This document shows positions 33,446-45,595 of a stretch of DNA of 64,000 bases, one piece after another. The position numbers and the translations under genes were made by a program. How positions within the stretch are numbered: position 1 is the stretch's first letter; every line of letters starts with the position of its first letter. The notes beneath the pieces were generated by a model. It was not told the DNA's origin. It saw only the letters and a program-made list of their open reading frames with translations, and did not search any database. Source of the DNA: Chimonanthus salicifolius (lineage: Eukaryota > Streptophyta > Magnoliopsida > Laurales > Calycanthaceae); the NCBI GenBank assembly GCA_013350335.1, contig CM023535.1:30536991-30600990 (forward strand). Direction: 5' to 3'.

Positions 33446-36400
33446 TCATACAAACAATTCAGGGTGAGATGTTCTCATCTCCGATTCTAATTCCCAAGTG
33501 GCTTCCTCAACACCATGTCGATCCCAGACCACCTTGACGAACTGAATCGCTCGGTTACGCAACACCCTTTGCTCACTCTCCAATATTCTGACCGGCTTCT
33601 CAACATAAGTGACATCGCTTTGCACATCTATATCTTGCACATCCAAAACATGAGACGGATCAGGGTTGTACTTCCTCAGCATCGACACATGGAACACATC
33701 ATGTAGAGACGCCAATTGCGAAGGAAGTGCCAACTGATAGGCTACATCTCCCATCCTTCTGATAATTGAAAACGGTCCCACATATCTTGGCGACAATTTT
33801 CCTTTCTTCCCAAATCTCATGTGCCCTTTTCGTGGCGAGACCTTCAAGAATACCATGTCTCCCACTTCAAATTCGAGAAACCTCCTCCTTTTATCCGCAT
33901 AACTCTTTTGCCGACTCTGTGCGGTCAACAAATGTTGACGTATCAACTGGATTTGTGCAGTAGTTTCTGCAACCAACTCAGGTCCTATCAGTGCAGGTTC
34001 GCCGACCTCGGTCCAGCACACTGGTGACCTGCATGGTCTACCATACAAAGCTTCGAATGGTGCCATCTGGAGGCTTGCCTGGTAGCTATTGTTATAAGAA
34101 AATTCCACCAATGGCAAATGATCCTCCCATCCACATTTGAAGTCTAGCATGCACGCCCTCAACATGTCCTCCAACGTTTGTATTGTTCTTTCCGATTGTC
34201 CATCGGTCTGTGGATGGAATGCTGTGCTAATAAGTAGATCGGTTCCCATGGCCGACTGCATGCTCTGCCATACCCTGCCGGTAAATCGGCCATCTCTATC
34301 AGACACTATAGTCTGTGGAATACCATGTAATCTGATGATATCTTTGATATATCTCCGACCCAATGTCTCTGATGAATCTGTCATCTTGATAGGAATAAAA
34401 TGCGCGGACTTGGTCAATCGGTCTACCACAACCCATATAGCGTCATTGCCTTTCGAGGACCTCGGCAACCCCGTCACAAAGTCCATGGAAATGTGCTCCC
34501 ATTTCCATTCCGGCACTGCTAAGGGTTTGAGTAACCCTGGTGGCTTCTGATGTTCCGTCTTAACCTGCTGACAAGTTAAACAATGAGCCACGTAGTCTGC
34601 AACATCCTTCTTGAGTCCATGCCACCAATAATGTCTTTTTAAGTCATGATACATTTTTGTGCTACCTGGATGAATGGACAGCTTGCTCTGATGTGCCTCT
34701 ATCAATAATTCTTTTCTGCAGCTTCTTGGCACATATATTCTACCCCGGAACATAAGACCCTGTCCTGGTCGTAATTCCCAATCCGGTACAACCTCGCCAT
34801 TAGACATCTTGGCCCATGTCTCTGCCATTTCCGGATCTGTTCGTTGCTCCTGTTCAATCTTCGTAACCATGTTGGATCGTATGATCAAATTGTTCATACT
34901 CCCATGGTTTGTGATGTATAGATTAAACTCACGAATGGAATTCAACATCTCCCACTCAGTCCTGATCAAACATGCCACTGATGCATGAGACATGCGGCTG
35001 AGAGCATCCGCCACTTTGTTGGCCTTTCCCGGATGATATCGGAGCGCAAATTCATAATCCGCCAGATATTCCATCCATCTGCGCTGCCTCAGGTTGAGCT
35101 CTTTCTGATCAAATAAATACTTCAAGCTCTTGTGATCTGAAAATACTTCAAACTTCTCCCCATATAGATAGTGTCTCCAGCTTTTGAGAGCGAAGACCAC
35201 CGCAGCTAATTCCAGATCATGAGTGGGGTAGAGGCGTTCATGTATCTTTAGTTGTCTTGAACCATATGCCACCACCCGATCACGTTGCATGAGTGAACAT
35301 CCCAGTCCCTCTCCTGATGCATCACATTGTACTTCATAACCTTTGCCTCTTTCCGGCAAAACTAGAATAGGAGCAGTTGTAAGTCTCTCTTTCAGCTCCT
35401 CAAATCTCTGATTGTACAGCTCTGACCATTCATATTTGACTCCTTTCTGCGTGAGTCGAGTCAATGGGGATGCAATTTTGGAGAAATCCATGATAAACTT
35501 CCTATAATATCCAGCCAAACCCAGAAAACTACGGATTTCAGTGACATTCTTTGGTGCTTTCCACTCACTTACTGCTGCCACCTTAGCCGGATCAACGGCT
35601 ATACCATCTGCTGTTATTACATGCCCTAAGAATTTGACCTCAGGTAGCCAAAATTCACATTTGCTTGCTTTGGCATACAGCTGGTTCTGTCTCAAGGTGT
35701 TCAATACTATTCGAAGATGCTCAGCATGATCCTCCTGACTCTTGGAATAGATCAGGATATCGTCAATGAACACTATAACAAACCGATCCAAATATGGACG
35801 AAATATTCTGTTCATTAAGTCCATGAACACAGCCGGTGCGTTGGTAAGCCCAAATGGCATGACTACAAATTCAAATAGTCCATACCGTGTTCTGAAAGCT
35901 GTTTTCTCGATGTCTTCCTCCTTGACCCGGATTTGATGATAACCGGACATCAGATCAATCTTGGAAAAATGACTGGATCCCCTCAACTGATCGAATAAAT
36001 CATCGATCCTGGGTAGAGGATACTTGTTCCGGACAGTTAGCTGATTTAACTTCCGGTAGTCCACACACATTCTAAGTGAACCATCCTTCTTTTTCACGAA
36101 CAACACTGGAGCTCCCCATGACAATGTACTGTTCCGAATGCAACCCAGTCTGAGTAATTCATCAAGCTGCTTCTTCAACTCGGACATTTCTGCTGGTGCC
36201 ATTCGATAATGGGGTAGAGACACTGGTGAGGTACCAGGATATAGCTTGATCTCAAAATTGAGCTCCCTCATTGGCGGTATACCAGGAAGTTCTTTTGGAA
36301 AGACATCAACAAATTCTTTCACAATTGCTGGAAGTTCAGTGACTGGTGCTTTGTTGATGACAATATTGTTCAACACCAAATGATGCAACCCTTCTTGCAA

Positions 36401-36817
36401 TCTGCTTTGCTTGTCGGTACGAACTATATACTGTTTTCCCTCGGGTGACCAAAATGTCACTCTTCGGCGATAACAATCAATATTGGCTTCATAACTAGCC
36501 AACCAGTCCATGCCAAATATAATATCGTACTCAGTCATGTCGAGTACCAAATAATTGAACTCAAATCTGAGTCCAGCGAGTTCTGTATTTATGGCCGTGC
36601 ATATGAGTCCCAAAGACGTGTCTCCGACAGGGGATACTACTGTGAGTGTGGTGGACAGCTTTTGTACTAGTGTTCCAGTAGCAGTTATAAAGGATGCAGA
36701 TATAAAAGAGTGCGATGCTCCAGAATCAAACAATGCATAAGCATAAGAACTATTGACAACGGCCATACCTTGAATCACAGAATGATCCACATCCTCAGGA
36801 GGTTCCAGAGCAAATAG
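33446..36817 (-). CDS. pol: Elem-4 pol: protease, RT, RNase H, integrase, chromodomain
   Basis: An uninterrupted frame that first meets an ATG at 36790 and then gives 1114 residues. Approximate positions from that Met: protease DSGA 22-25; RT with [29 protein letters not shown] and FIDD at about 341-344; RNase H with [24 protein letters not shown] and SDHKSLKYL; integrase zinc finger [20 protein letters not shown] at about 703-743; catalytic Asp, Asp, Glu in [15 protein letters not shown] and [11 protein letters not shown]; chromodomain in the last 55 or so residues, ending HPELFV. All visible catalytic residues are present. The frame is in phase with gag, so the ATG is probably not the natural start: pol would be made as a Gag-Pol fusion cut by the protease. 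Upstream in-frame TGAs (36820 and 37156) would block this unless read through. Confidence 0.95.
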   Translation of the reverse strand, partial: LFALEPPEDVDHSVIQGMAVVNSSYAYALFDSGASHSFISASFITATGTLVQKLSTTLTVVSPVGDTSLGLICTAINTELAGLRFEFNYLVLDMTEYDIIFGMDWLASYEANIDCYRRRVTFWSPEGKQYIVRTDKQSRLQEGLHHLVLNNIVINKAPVTELPAIVKEFVDVFPKELPGIPPMRELNFEIKLYPGTSPVSLPHYRMAPAEMSELKKQLDELLRLGCIRNSTLSWGAPVLFVKKKDGSLRMCVDYRKLNQLTVRNKYPLPRIDDLFDQLRGSSHFSKIDLMSGYHQIRVKEEDIEKTAFRTRYGLFEFVVMPFGLTNAPAVFMDLMNRIFRPYLDRFVIVFIDDILIYSKSQEDHAEHLRIVLNTLRQNQLYAKASKCEFWLPEVKFLGHVITADGIAVDPAKVAAVSEWKAPKNVTEIRSFLGLAGYYRKFIMDFSKIASPLTRLTQKGVKYEWSELYNQRFEELKERLTTAPILVLPERGKGYEVQCDASGEGLGCSLMQRDRVVAYGSRQLKIHERLYPTHDLELAAVVFALKSWRHYLYGEKFEVFSDHKSLKYLFDQKELNLRQRRWMEYLADYEFALRYHPGKANKVADALSRMSHASVACLIRTEWEMLNSIREFNLYITNHGSMNNLIIRSNMVTKIEQEQRTDPEMAETWAKMSNGEVVPDWELRPGQGLMFRGRIYVPRSCRKELLIEAHQSKLSIHPGSTKMYHDLKRHYWWHGLKKDVADYVAHCLTCQQVKTEHQKPPGLLKPLAVPEWKWEHISMDFVTGLPRSSKGNDAIWVVVDRLTKSAHFIPIKMTDSSETLGRRYIKDIIRLHGIPQTIVSDRDGRFTGRVWQSMQSAMGTDLLISTAFHPQTDGQSERTIQTLEDMLRACMLDFKCGWEDHLPLVEFSYNNSYQASLQMAPFEALYGRPCRSPVCWTEVGEPALIGPELVAETTAQIQLIRQHLLTAQSRQKSYADKRRRFLEFEVGDMVFLKVSPRKGHMRFGKKGKLSPRYVGPFSIIRRMGDVAYQLALPSQLASLHDVFHVSMLRKYNPDPSHVLDVQDIDVQSDVTYVEKPVRILESEQRVLRNRAIQFVKVVWDRHGVEEATWELESEMRTSHPELFV

Positions 36818-37156
36818 TCATCCAGATCCGGTAGGAGTAGGCGCCCGTCCCGCCTGATTATATGTCCTGCCTCCTCGGGAGTTAGCTGGCCTAGCTGGTG
36901 GACGGAAAGATCCTCGGGAATATGAGAGCCTATTAAGCTTTGGACAGTCTCTCTTGAAGTGACCCGGCTGATTACAGTGGAAACAGTTGTTCACCCCTTT
37001 GAATGACTGGGTGACTGATGCAGATGGGGAGAGCTGGTTGGGACGAAAGCTCCCCGCGGACCCAGTAGATGGTGAGGGTCTACTGAAGTTCGGACGGAAC
37101 CTCTTGTTGGGCTGAAACCCACCCCTCCCACTTGGAGCTCGACGATTGTCAAATCA
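36818..37156 (-). pseudogene. gag: Elem-4 zinc-knuckle segment trapped between two in-frame TGA codons
   Basis: The frame linking gag to pol has TGA at 37156-37154 and TGA at 36820-36818. Both stand where CGA (Arg) is expected (other copies read DNR or RFDNR, and SGRLF). Between them the frame is open and encodes the CFHCNQPGHFKRDC zinc knuckle (about 36990-36945). Loss of this RNA-binding part from Gag would be expected to prevent packaging. Confidence 0.88.
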
Positions 37157-38077
37157 TACTGTTGTATTCACCTCCTTTTCTGCTATTGTGGCCTTGCTAA
37201 CCACCTCAGCCAATGTGGTGCACTTAAATATGGTCATTTTGGCCCTGATGTTCGGCTGTAGACCCCTATCAAACTTTCTTGCTTTACGAAGTTCTGTGTC
37301 CACCATATAGAATGCATAAATGGATAAACTGAGAAATTCACGGTGATACTCTGCCACCGTCATAGAGCCCTGTACCAAGGACAGAAAAAGTTCCGTCTGT
37401 CGCTCCTTCTCCTCCTCCGGGAAGTAATGTTCCAGAAAAGTTGCTGAAAACTCATTCCATGTCATAGCCGTCCTCTCCCTAACTGGTATGAGTTCCCTCT
37501 GTTTCTCCACCACCTCCCACCATTTACCGGCATCTTCTATCAATTGTGAAGTAGCCAGTAAAATCCTGTCAGCATGACTCGAGATCTTAAGTAATTTTAA
37601 GATCTGAGTGATCTTCTTCAGCCAATGTTCAGCTCCGACAGCCCCCTCTTTCCCTTTGAAGTAGGGAGGACGCTGTTGTTGAAATTCTCGTGCCATACTA
37701 CGGTCACTGGCATCCCTGGAACTTTCACTCCCATTCATATGTTGCTGGAGTACTGAGGTTACCACTGCTTGAACTAAGCCCTGAAGTTCAGGTGGCACAT
37801 GTGGTATATGTACACCACTGTTCCCTTCTCCCTCTTTCTGTGATGCATTCTCACTCCCCTTTTCTTCCCTCCATGAGTGCTGTGATTCTTCCGTATTGTG
37901 AGACTTTTCATGAACAGATCGCTCCCCATCAGGTTGGGTTACCTCTTTCTCATGTACAGATGGCTCCTTCTCATGCACAGATTTTTCGTGTTGTGATAAC
38001 ACCTTCTCATGTTGCGTGATTTGCAACACCTTTTCCTTCCCTTTCTGATTCTGAGGGATCTTTTTCTTTGGAGCCAT
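37154..38077 (-). CDS. gag: Elem-4 gag, truncated before the zinc knuckle
   Basis: 307 codons from ATG 38077 (MAPKKKIPQNQKGKEK) to TGA 37154. The first 75 or so residues are hydrophilic and contain five HEK motifs in QHEK/VHEK repeats. The capsid-like part follows: PPELQGLVQAVVTSVLQQH, QQQRPPYFKGKEGAVGAEHWLKKITQILKLL, DAGKWWEVVEKQ, FLEHYFPEEEKERQTE, SMTVAEYHREFLSLSIYAF. The protein ends early at IAEKEVNTTV; related copies continue as RFDNRR and on to the zinc knuckle. Start chosen because Elem-1 and Elem-5 gag begin at the same place relative to the primer site. Confidence 0.93.
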   Translation of the reverse strand: MAPKKKIPQNQKGKEKVLQITQHEKVLSQHEKSVHEKEPSVHEKEVTQPDGERSVHEKSHNTEESQHSWREEKGSENASQKEGEGNSGVHIPHVPPELQGLVQAVVTSVLQQHMNGSESSRDASDRSMAREFQQQRPPYFKGKEGAVGAEHWLKKITQILKLLKISSHADRILLATSQLIEDAGKWWEVVEKQRELIPVRERTAMTWNEFSATFLEHYFPEEEKERQTELFLSLVQGSMTVAEYHREFLSLSIYAFYMVDTELRKARKFDRGLQPNIRAKMTIFKCTTLAEVVSKATIAEKEVNTTV

Positions 38078-38484
38078 TTCCCTAAGTCATAAAACATTAT
38101 TGACTTAGTTTCCTCATATAGTTTGTATTTTTCACAATTTTGGGGAGATTTCCAAATAAGCAAACTTGATTTTTTTCTATTTGTTTTTGAGGGGAGAGTC
38201 TCTAAATTCCCTATGTTTGTTTTTCTCAATTGGGGAGTATTGGGGAATGTATACCCTATTTTGCTACGTTTGATAGATGAATTATAATAATGTACTTTTG
38301 CTATCTTTCACTGTTGTTCTCAGATTGATTTGTTCAGTCTGAGTCCACGAAGTAAATTAATCCGGCCCCCAGTCAGCGGACTCCGAAGAGTCGGTCAGTT
38401 GGGATTCTTATCCGTCAGTGAGACATGAAACCGTCTTAATCTTACTTCGGAAGATTCAACTTCCCGTTTCGCTCTGATACCAAC
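38078..38484 (-). other. Elem-4 leader with intact primer binding site and TTCG hairpin
   Basis: The primer site, minus strand 38482-38471, reads TGGTATCAGAGC, a perfect complement to initiator Met-tRNA, two bases after the LTR end. Further along, 38392-38379 forms GACTC-TTCG-GAGTC. This leader is shared in order with Elem-1 and Elem-5 and is the natural place for a packaging signal. Confidence 0.88.
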
Positions 38485-41400
38485 TGTAACACCCCGCCCT
38501 TTTCACTCTAATTTTCAGAGTTTATTTTTTTTTTTTTTAAATAATGATAATCAATAAGTGATCGGGGCGGAATGTCACGACGCGAGTTAAGTTCGGATCT
38601 AAATCCGACCCTTAACTGGCCAAGCCCATGTGCGTATGAACTAAGTCCATAAAACTGATCCACACATGGTACATATATATCTAGCGGAATTAACTTAGTC
38701 TAGATCTAACTGAGGTTATAATAGAACCTATGATTAATCCAATTTTCCATTTTTAGATAGCAAAGTACCTTATTTATTCTCCAAAATTATTATATAACCT
38801 TAGTCTACTATTCATTCCAAACCATTCAAATAAATCCAACCATAGCATCTACTTAACTACTTATTACATGCCAACATCTAATTTAACAAATTACATTGTT
38901 CCAAATAAATCAACTAACAAGTCCATAAATAATCCATTCATAGTTCATCGCAATCATTCAAATCGCCCAAGTTTTCGTACTTGGTCCTCTTCTCCAATCA
39001 CGTTCTTTCCTTTCCCTGCATCATCCACTAAAGATATAGATAGGGCGTTAGATCAACGCGCCCAGTAGTGTTTCCGAATAGGGCTACCACATGGTTAGTC
39101 AAAAACATGCAAATAGGATAATAGTTATACATGTGTGACAAATTCTATAAAAATATGCTATGTATGAAATGAATATGTAATGAGTCCCACCCATCACCAT
39201 TCAACATAGCCATCACTTGACGGGATTCTCATCGTCAAGGTAACCCACAGTGGTCTTTCGGACGCCCCGACGGAGTGTGGCCTCCGGATTCCTCCTGATG
39301 GGACACTCATCATCAGGGTACCCCACAATGGTCTTTCGGACGCCCCGACGGAGTGTGGCCTCCGGTTACTTCCCCATCATCCCATGCTATGCATGAGATG
39401 TCTATGCAAACATGCCATTTGTAAATATAACATTTGATACAAATAACTTAAACAAATAACATAAAACAGCGAATAAGTTGTGTGGTTACAACAAGGTAGG
39501 AAACCTACAGTAGTTTACTTTGTTCGATCCTTCCTTTGGACCGTCTTCCGATCACGTCTCGCTCACCGTTCTAAAAATCCGAATACCCTATATACATGGC
39601 AGCAATTTAATCATTTATCCACCTAATTTCCAGCAAAGCTTTATGTTCCAAGAATCACTTACTGGGGTTCGGCCAAAGCCATAGCCGAATCTCATCCATT
39701 AACACATTGGTCATTCATTTATTTAATTAAAACCTATCTAATTACCCAAACTTCTAAATGAACCTTAGTAGGGTTCGGCCATACATTATGGCTGAACCTT
39801 ACCACTTTGGTTTTAGCCCATTTATCCCATCATATGATCATTTTATTTTTGATCATTTCAGCCATAATTACAATTGTGCCATTGAGACCAACCTTTGCTT
39901 TATATTAACTAACTTTCATCACCATACATAAAACCATCTTTAGTGGGGTGCAGCCATACACATGGCTGAACCTCATCACCTAATTTGATCCTTCTTTAAC
40001 CCTCCATATCCTCATATAAAATCAACAATTATGTCCCACAATCATCATTAGTGGGGTTCGGCCATACACATGGCCGAACCTCACCAATGTGATTTTATAC
40101 TCCATTTCCATCATTCATATTGGCCAATTACTTACCCATACTAACTCCATAAACAACATATATTATTCTTAAATCAAAGCATATAAATAATACCTAATGT
40201 TCATCATAAACTTAACCCAATTATTCCACAAAACAGTCCATGGATTTTCATGGTTTCCATGGTTTCCATGGGGTTCTCAACATGAAAACCCACACCGTTT
40301 TACATGGGGTTCGGCCCTCTATCATGGCTGAACCCAATGATTACATTTACTGTTTTTAAACCTTAATTAACCAGGTAATAACTGTATATCTAAATCAGGT
40401 TTTTAACCTTCAAAACAATCCTCCAAAATTTGCCCAATTTCCTAGGGTTCGGCCATGTATATTGGCCGAACACCATGAGATTAATTTTGAACATTTAGTC
40501 CTTCATCTTAGGTCTGAAACCAGCACCCAAATCCATGTTTTTAAACCATTGTAAAACAGGTACTTACATCTTAAAATAATAACCCAAAACAGTCCATCAA
40601 CTTCATGATTTATTTGTTCCAAACACATCAAAACAAACCATTATTTGCATGGGGTTCGGCCCTCCATGGTGGCCGAACCCTATGACCTTTGGTTTTGAAC
40701 TTATTAATCATTCATCTTGTCCAAAACAAATTTCCTTATTTATGTTTTAACCTTTTTAAAACACATACTTAAAATTATCTAAAAACAGTCCCAAATTTGT
40801 ATGGTTTTAATTTCCAAAAACCATCTAAATAAATCCAACATTTCCATGGGGTTTGGCCATCCAATGGGCCGTACCCTATGGTCCATCTTTTGATCTCATT
40901 TATGTACTTCTAAACAACATTTAACCCTTGTTAGATTCAGCCATCCAATAGCCGGATCATATTTCTTAATTAAACAACATAGTTTATCGAACACCTACCG
41001 TTTCCGCGACTCCTCCACTTGATCTTTACTCCCGATTGTTCCTTCCCCTTTTGCTGATCTTGTCTTGATGAAAATGAATCAAACCAAGGACTGATTAACA
41101 ACCAGCTACTGCTCTTGGTTTAGAAAGATAGAGAACGTCCAAGAGAGATAGAGAGATAGAGAGATAGAGAGAGTGAAAATCCTTTGCTTGACCAAAAAAC
41201 AGCCCAAGGTTAATTCAGCCCTTGTAACTCATCTCTCCATAATTAGAATCCTTTAAGTTCCTTGGGGTTTCATCTATGAAATGAAACACCAAGAGTTCCC
41301 AATGGTTTTGCTGTGTGCATTCCTCACACTATCCATTTTGCATTAATTTTGCATGTGGGAGTTTCACATGTAAATGAAACTCCCATGTGCTTCATCCTCC

Positions 41401-42555
41401 CTCTATTGGTTGTCTCTTTGAATACTTAAGCATGGAATAAACCCTCATGCCCTTTCCAACGTGTAGTCTAACCTTTTTGAATTTGAAAAGTCAAGGACCC
41501 CTTTTGTAACTCCATGAAACGGCAACTCCAATTGTCTCCATCTTTGGAGTTTCATGCATAGGCCATAATTTCCATGCAACCAAATAAAACTCCCATGTGC
41601 TGCACCGTCCTCCATTGTTTGCCTCTATGTTTTGGCCTAAGTAACAGCCACCATTCCTATGTGTAACTCCACAAACAGCAGCTCCATTCAGCCCTCATCA
41701 ACGTCCCATGTGGGAGTTCTATCATGGGAATAAAACTCCCCTCCTCCAAGTGTGAACACACTTTGTAACCCCCATTGGTTTAGTATCTAGTTTGAATTTG
41801 GAATGCCATAGAATGCCATAATCTATTGTGTGTAACTCCTCCAATAAGCTACCCATTTTATTCTCCAACCTTGGAGTTACATGCATGAACCATTACTCCA
41901 TGCATTGGCTGTCTTTTGGAGACCCAAGCAAGGCATAAACCCTATACCATCTTCAATGTGCACAATGATTTGAAAACTCAACTCTCACCCATGTAACTCC
42001 ATGTAACGTCATTTCCATTCTTAACTTGGGTGGGAGTTACATGCATATAAGTTTCCCATGCAGCCAACGTTTTTAGTGTTTGAATTTGAATCAGCCTACA
42101 ATCCTTCTATCTCTACATCTTACTCATTTAAAAATACATATTCATTCAACTAATTTATTCAACTCACCCAACCTAACTCATTCATTTAATTTAACTAATA
42201 AATTCAACTCAACTAAACCCATCATTCATTTCAACTCAAACCAAACTCAAGAAATTAATAAACTTAAATTAACTAAGCTTGAACTCAATCCATGGTTAAT
42301 CATGCCATTCACACGACCCATTGGGTCCCATCTAGCCATTTTGACCCATTTATCAAAATTTGACCCAAATATGATTCTTGACCCGTTTAAACTTATCTTA
42401 CCCATTTATTTGTTTTGTAAACCAACTATCATCCTTTGGGTCTTCATTGAGCCATTGACCCATTTAAATTCAAATCAATTTTTATCACAATGGCAATTCC
42501 GTAAATATGAATATTTTCATATAAATTGATAACTTTGAAATTCCAGAGTGTTACA
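38485..42555 (-). mobile_element. Elem-4 5' LTR (family C, 4071 bp)
   Basis: Minus strand 42555 to 38485. It holds donor-like AACG|GTAGGT (GT at 40998-40997), palindromes (about 40960-39660), tandem hairpin units (about 39367-39217), acceptor GCAG (AG at 39017-39016), and terminal stems including AGTTAAG/CTTAACT with inner TCGGAT/ATCCGA (38585-38617). Confidence 0.95.
39016..40998 (-). other. Putative intron within the Elem-4 5' LTR
   Basis: Donor GT at 40998, acceptor AG at 39016, branch-like TCTAAC about 35 nt before the acceptor. The interval encloses the whole palindrome array. Predicted from position and sequence shared with other families; not shown to be spliced. Confidence 0.42.
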
Positions 42556-42560
42556 GTGTG
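42556..42560. repeat. Target site duplication gtgtg, right
   Basis: Right copy flanking Elem-4. The family C solo LTR continues directly with AATGGCATGATTAACC. Confidence 0.96.
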
Positions 42561-43826
42561 AATGGCATGATTAACCATGGATTGAGTTCAAGCTTAGTTA
42601 ATTTAAGTTTATTAATTACTTGAGTTTGGTTTGAGTTGAAATGAATGGTTGGTTAAGTTGAGTTGAATTTATTAGTTAAGTTAAATTAAATGAATGGCTT
42701 AGGTTGGGTGAGTTGAATAAATGAGTTGGATGAATATGTATTTTTATTGTGAAGTGTGTGAATGAGAAGGGAAGTGTTTTAAATTACAAGTTTGAGCAAG
42801 GAAAAACGTTGGTGCATGGGGAAACATTACCATGCATGTAACCCCCATTTAGGTGATGAATAAAATGGGAGTTACATTTTGAATGGGAGTTACTTCTTGA
42901 AGTCACAAGGGTTACTAGGGACGTTGGCTGCATGCATGAGCAATTTCATGCATGTAACGGCTACCATGGAGATATGAGAATGATGGCTTTGAGAGTTACA
43001 AATGTATGAATGAAGGAGGATGAAGCACATGGGAGTTTCATTTGGTTGCATGGAAATTATGGCCTATGCATGAAACTCCAAAGATGGAGACAATTGGAGT
43101 TGCCGTTTCATGGAGTTACAAAAGGGGTCCTTGACTTTTCAAATTCAAAAAGGTTAGATTACACGTTGGAAAGGGCATGAGGGTTTATTCCATGCTTAAG
43201 TATTCAAAGAGACAACCAATGGAGGGAGGATGAAGCACATGGGAGTTTCATTTACATGTGAAACTCCCACATGCAAAATTAATGCAAAATGGATAGTGTG
43301 AGGAATGCACACAGCAAAACCGTTGGGAACCCTTGGTGTTTCATTTCATAGATGAAACCCCAAGGAACTTAAAGGATTCTAATTATGGAGAGATGAGTTA
43401 CACAAGGGCTGAATTAACCTTGGGCTGTTTTTGGTCAAGCAAAGGATTTTCACTCTCTCTATCTCTCTATCTCTCTTGGACGTCCTCTATCTTTCTAAAC
43501 CAAGAGCAGCAGCTGGTTGTTCATTTTAATTAGTTTTTGGGTAATCCTTTCATCAAGACAAAAATCAGCAAAAGGGTTTTGGCAACAAGGTTAGCAATTT
43601 CATTCAAGACCAAAGTTTTTTCTCTCTCACTCTCTTAAGTCCTTGTCACCTGGCTGAATTATCTCAAGGAGCTTGCATCAAGATCAGTCTCAGCCCAAAG
43701 AACAGTAAGAGAGAAGGAGAGGTCAAGGAGATAAAGGGTCAAAGAAGGAGTCAAAGGAACCGAAGGAGACGCGGTATTAGTAAGTGCATTTTGAACCCTT
43801 GTTTAATAGATTGGTTAAGAAAATGA

Positions 43827-45297
43827 GATTTGGCCATTGTATGGCCAGATCCATCAATGGTTTAGACCTAGAATTATGATGTTTAAAATGATAAAATATG
43901 GACCATAGGGTTCGGCCCCATTGGATGGCCGAACCCCATGGAAAAACTTGGTGGATTCTATGGTATTTGAAAGTCAAAATCCATATTTTGGAGTGAGGAT
44001 TTTAGAAGATTTTTATATGGAATTAAGCTTGCTGTTTTGGAGTAGATATGACATGACTGAACCATATTTATCTTATGTTAATTTGTTGATTAATTTCATA
44101 GATAAATATGGGTGGATTTCCATTAAGAGAACCATAGGGTTCGGCCATGTGTATGGCCGAACCCCATGGACTGTTTTTAGATGATTTTAAGTATGTGTTT
44201 TAAAAAGGTTAAAACATAAATAAGGAAGTTTGTTTTGGACAAAAATGAATGATTAAGAAGTTCAAAACCAAAGGTCATAGGGTTCGGCCACCATGGAGGG
44301 CCGAACCCCATGCAAATAATGGTTTGTTTTGATGTGTTTGGAACAAATAAACCATGAAGTTGATGGACTGTTTTGGGTTATTATTTTAAGATGTAAGTAC
44401 ATGTTTTACAATGGTTTAAAAACATGGATTTGGGTGCTGGTTTCAGACCTAAGATGAAGGACTAAATGTTCAAAATTAATCTCATGGTGTTCGGCCAATA
44501 TACATGGCCGAACCCTATGAAATTGGGCTAATTTTGGAGGATTGTTTTGAAGGTTAAAAACCTGATTTAGATATACAGTTATTACCTGGTTAATTAAGGT
44601 TTAAAAACAGTAAATGTAATCATTGGGTTCAGCCATGATAGAGGGCCGAACCCCATGTAAAACGGTGTGGGTTTTCATGTTGAGAACCCCATGGAAACCA
44701 TGGAAACCATGAAAATCCATGGACTGTTTTGTGGAATAATTGGGTTAAGTTTATGATGAACATTAGGTATTATTTATATGCTTTAATTTAAGAATAATAT
44801 ATGTTGTTTATGGAGTTAGTATGGGTAGGTAATCGGCCAACATGAATGATGGAAATTGAGTATAAAATCACATTGGTGAGGTTCGGCCATGTGTATGGCC
44901 GAACCCCACTAATGATGATTGTAGGACATAATTGTTGGTTTATATGAGGATATGGAGGGTTAAAGAAGGATCAAATTAGGTGATGAGGTTCAGCCATGTG
45001 TATGGCTGAACCCCACTAAAGATGGTTTTTATGTATGGTGATGAAAGTTAGTTAATTTAAAGCAAAGGTTGGTCTCAATGGCACAATTGTAATTATGGCT
45101 GAAATGATCAAAAATAAAATGATCATATGATGGGATAAATGGGCTAAAACCAAAGTGGTAAGGTTCAGCCATAATGTATGGCCGAACCCTACTAAGGTTC
45201 GTTTAGAAGTTTGGGTAATTAGATAGGTTTTAATTAAATAAATGAATGACCAATGTTTTAATGGATGAGGTTCGGCTATGGCTTTGGCCGAACCCCA
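43827..45297 (+). repeat. Palindrome array in the family C solo LTR
   Basis: Copies at about 43827, 43909, 44139, 44281, 44489, 44628, 44880, 44987, 45165 and 45268. 44880-44905 has arms GGTTCGGCCAT/ATGGCCGAACC; its neighbour 44987-45012 has GGTTCAGCCAT/ATGGCTGAACC, a matched change in both arms. Confidence 0.92.
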
Positions 45298-45595
45298 CTA
45301 GGTGATTCTTGGAACATAAAGCTTTGCTGGAAATTAGGTGGATAAATGATTAAGTTGCTGCCATGTGCATAGGGTATTCGGATTTTTAGAACGGTGAGCG
45401 AGACATGATCGGAAGACGGTCCAAAGGAAGGATCGAACAAAGTAAACTACTGTAGGTTTCCTACCTTGTTGTAACCACTTAACTTATTTGCTGTTTTATG
45501 TTTATTTGAATAAGTTATTTGAATCAAATGTTATATTTACAAATGGCATGTTTGCATAGACATCTCATGCATAGCATGGGATAATGGGGAAGTAA

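Larger units (their letters stand above)
29314..42555 (-). mobile_element. Elem-4: complete Ty3/gypsy chromovirus-type element, 13,242 bp
   Basis: A full element on the minus strand: 5' LTR 38485-42555, primer site 38471-38482, gag-pol 38077-33446, pre-LTR purine region, 3' LTR 29314-33383, target duplications gtgtg. By eye the two 4.07-kb LTRs differ at about nine bases and one T-run length, so the insertion is recent. It landed about 246 bp inside a solo LTR of its own family, in the opposite orientation. The coding frame is whole except for two in-frame TGA codons. Order of domains: capsid, zinc knuckle, protease, RT, RNase H, integrase, chromodomain. Confidence 0.96.

Noticed and set aside
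38471..38482. tRNA-like sequence next to the LTR
   Set aside because: It is only the 12-nt primer binding site complementary to initiator Met-tRNA; no cloverleaf follows.
29314..42555. Host gene captured within the 13-kb element
   Set aside because: All space between the LTRs is filled by leader, gag, pol and the pre-LTR region; no extra ORF with foreign content was found.
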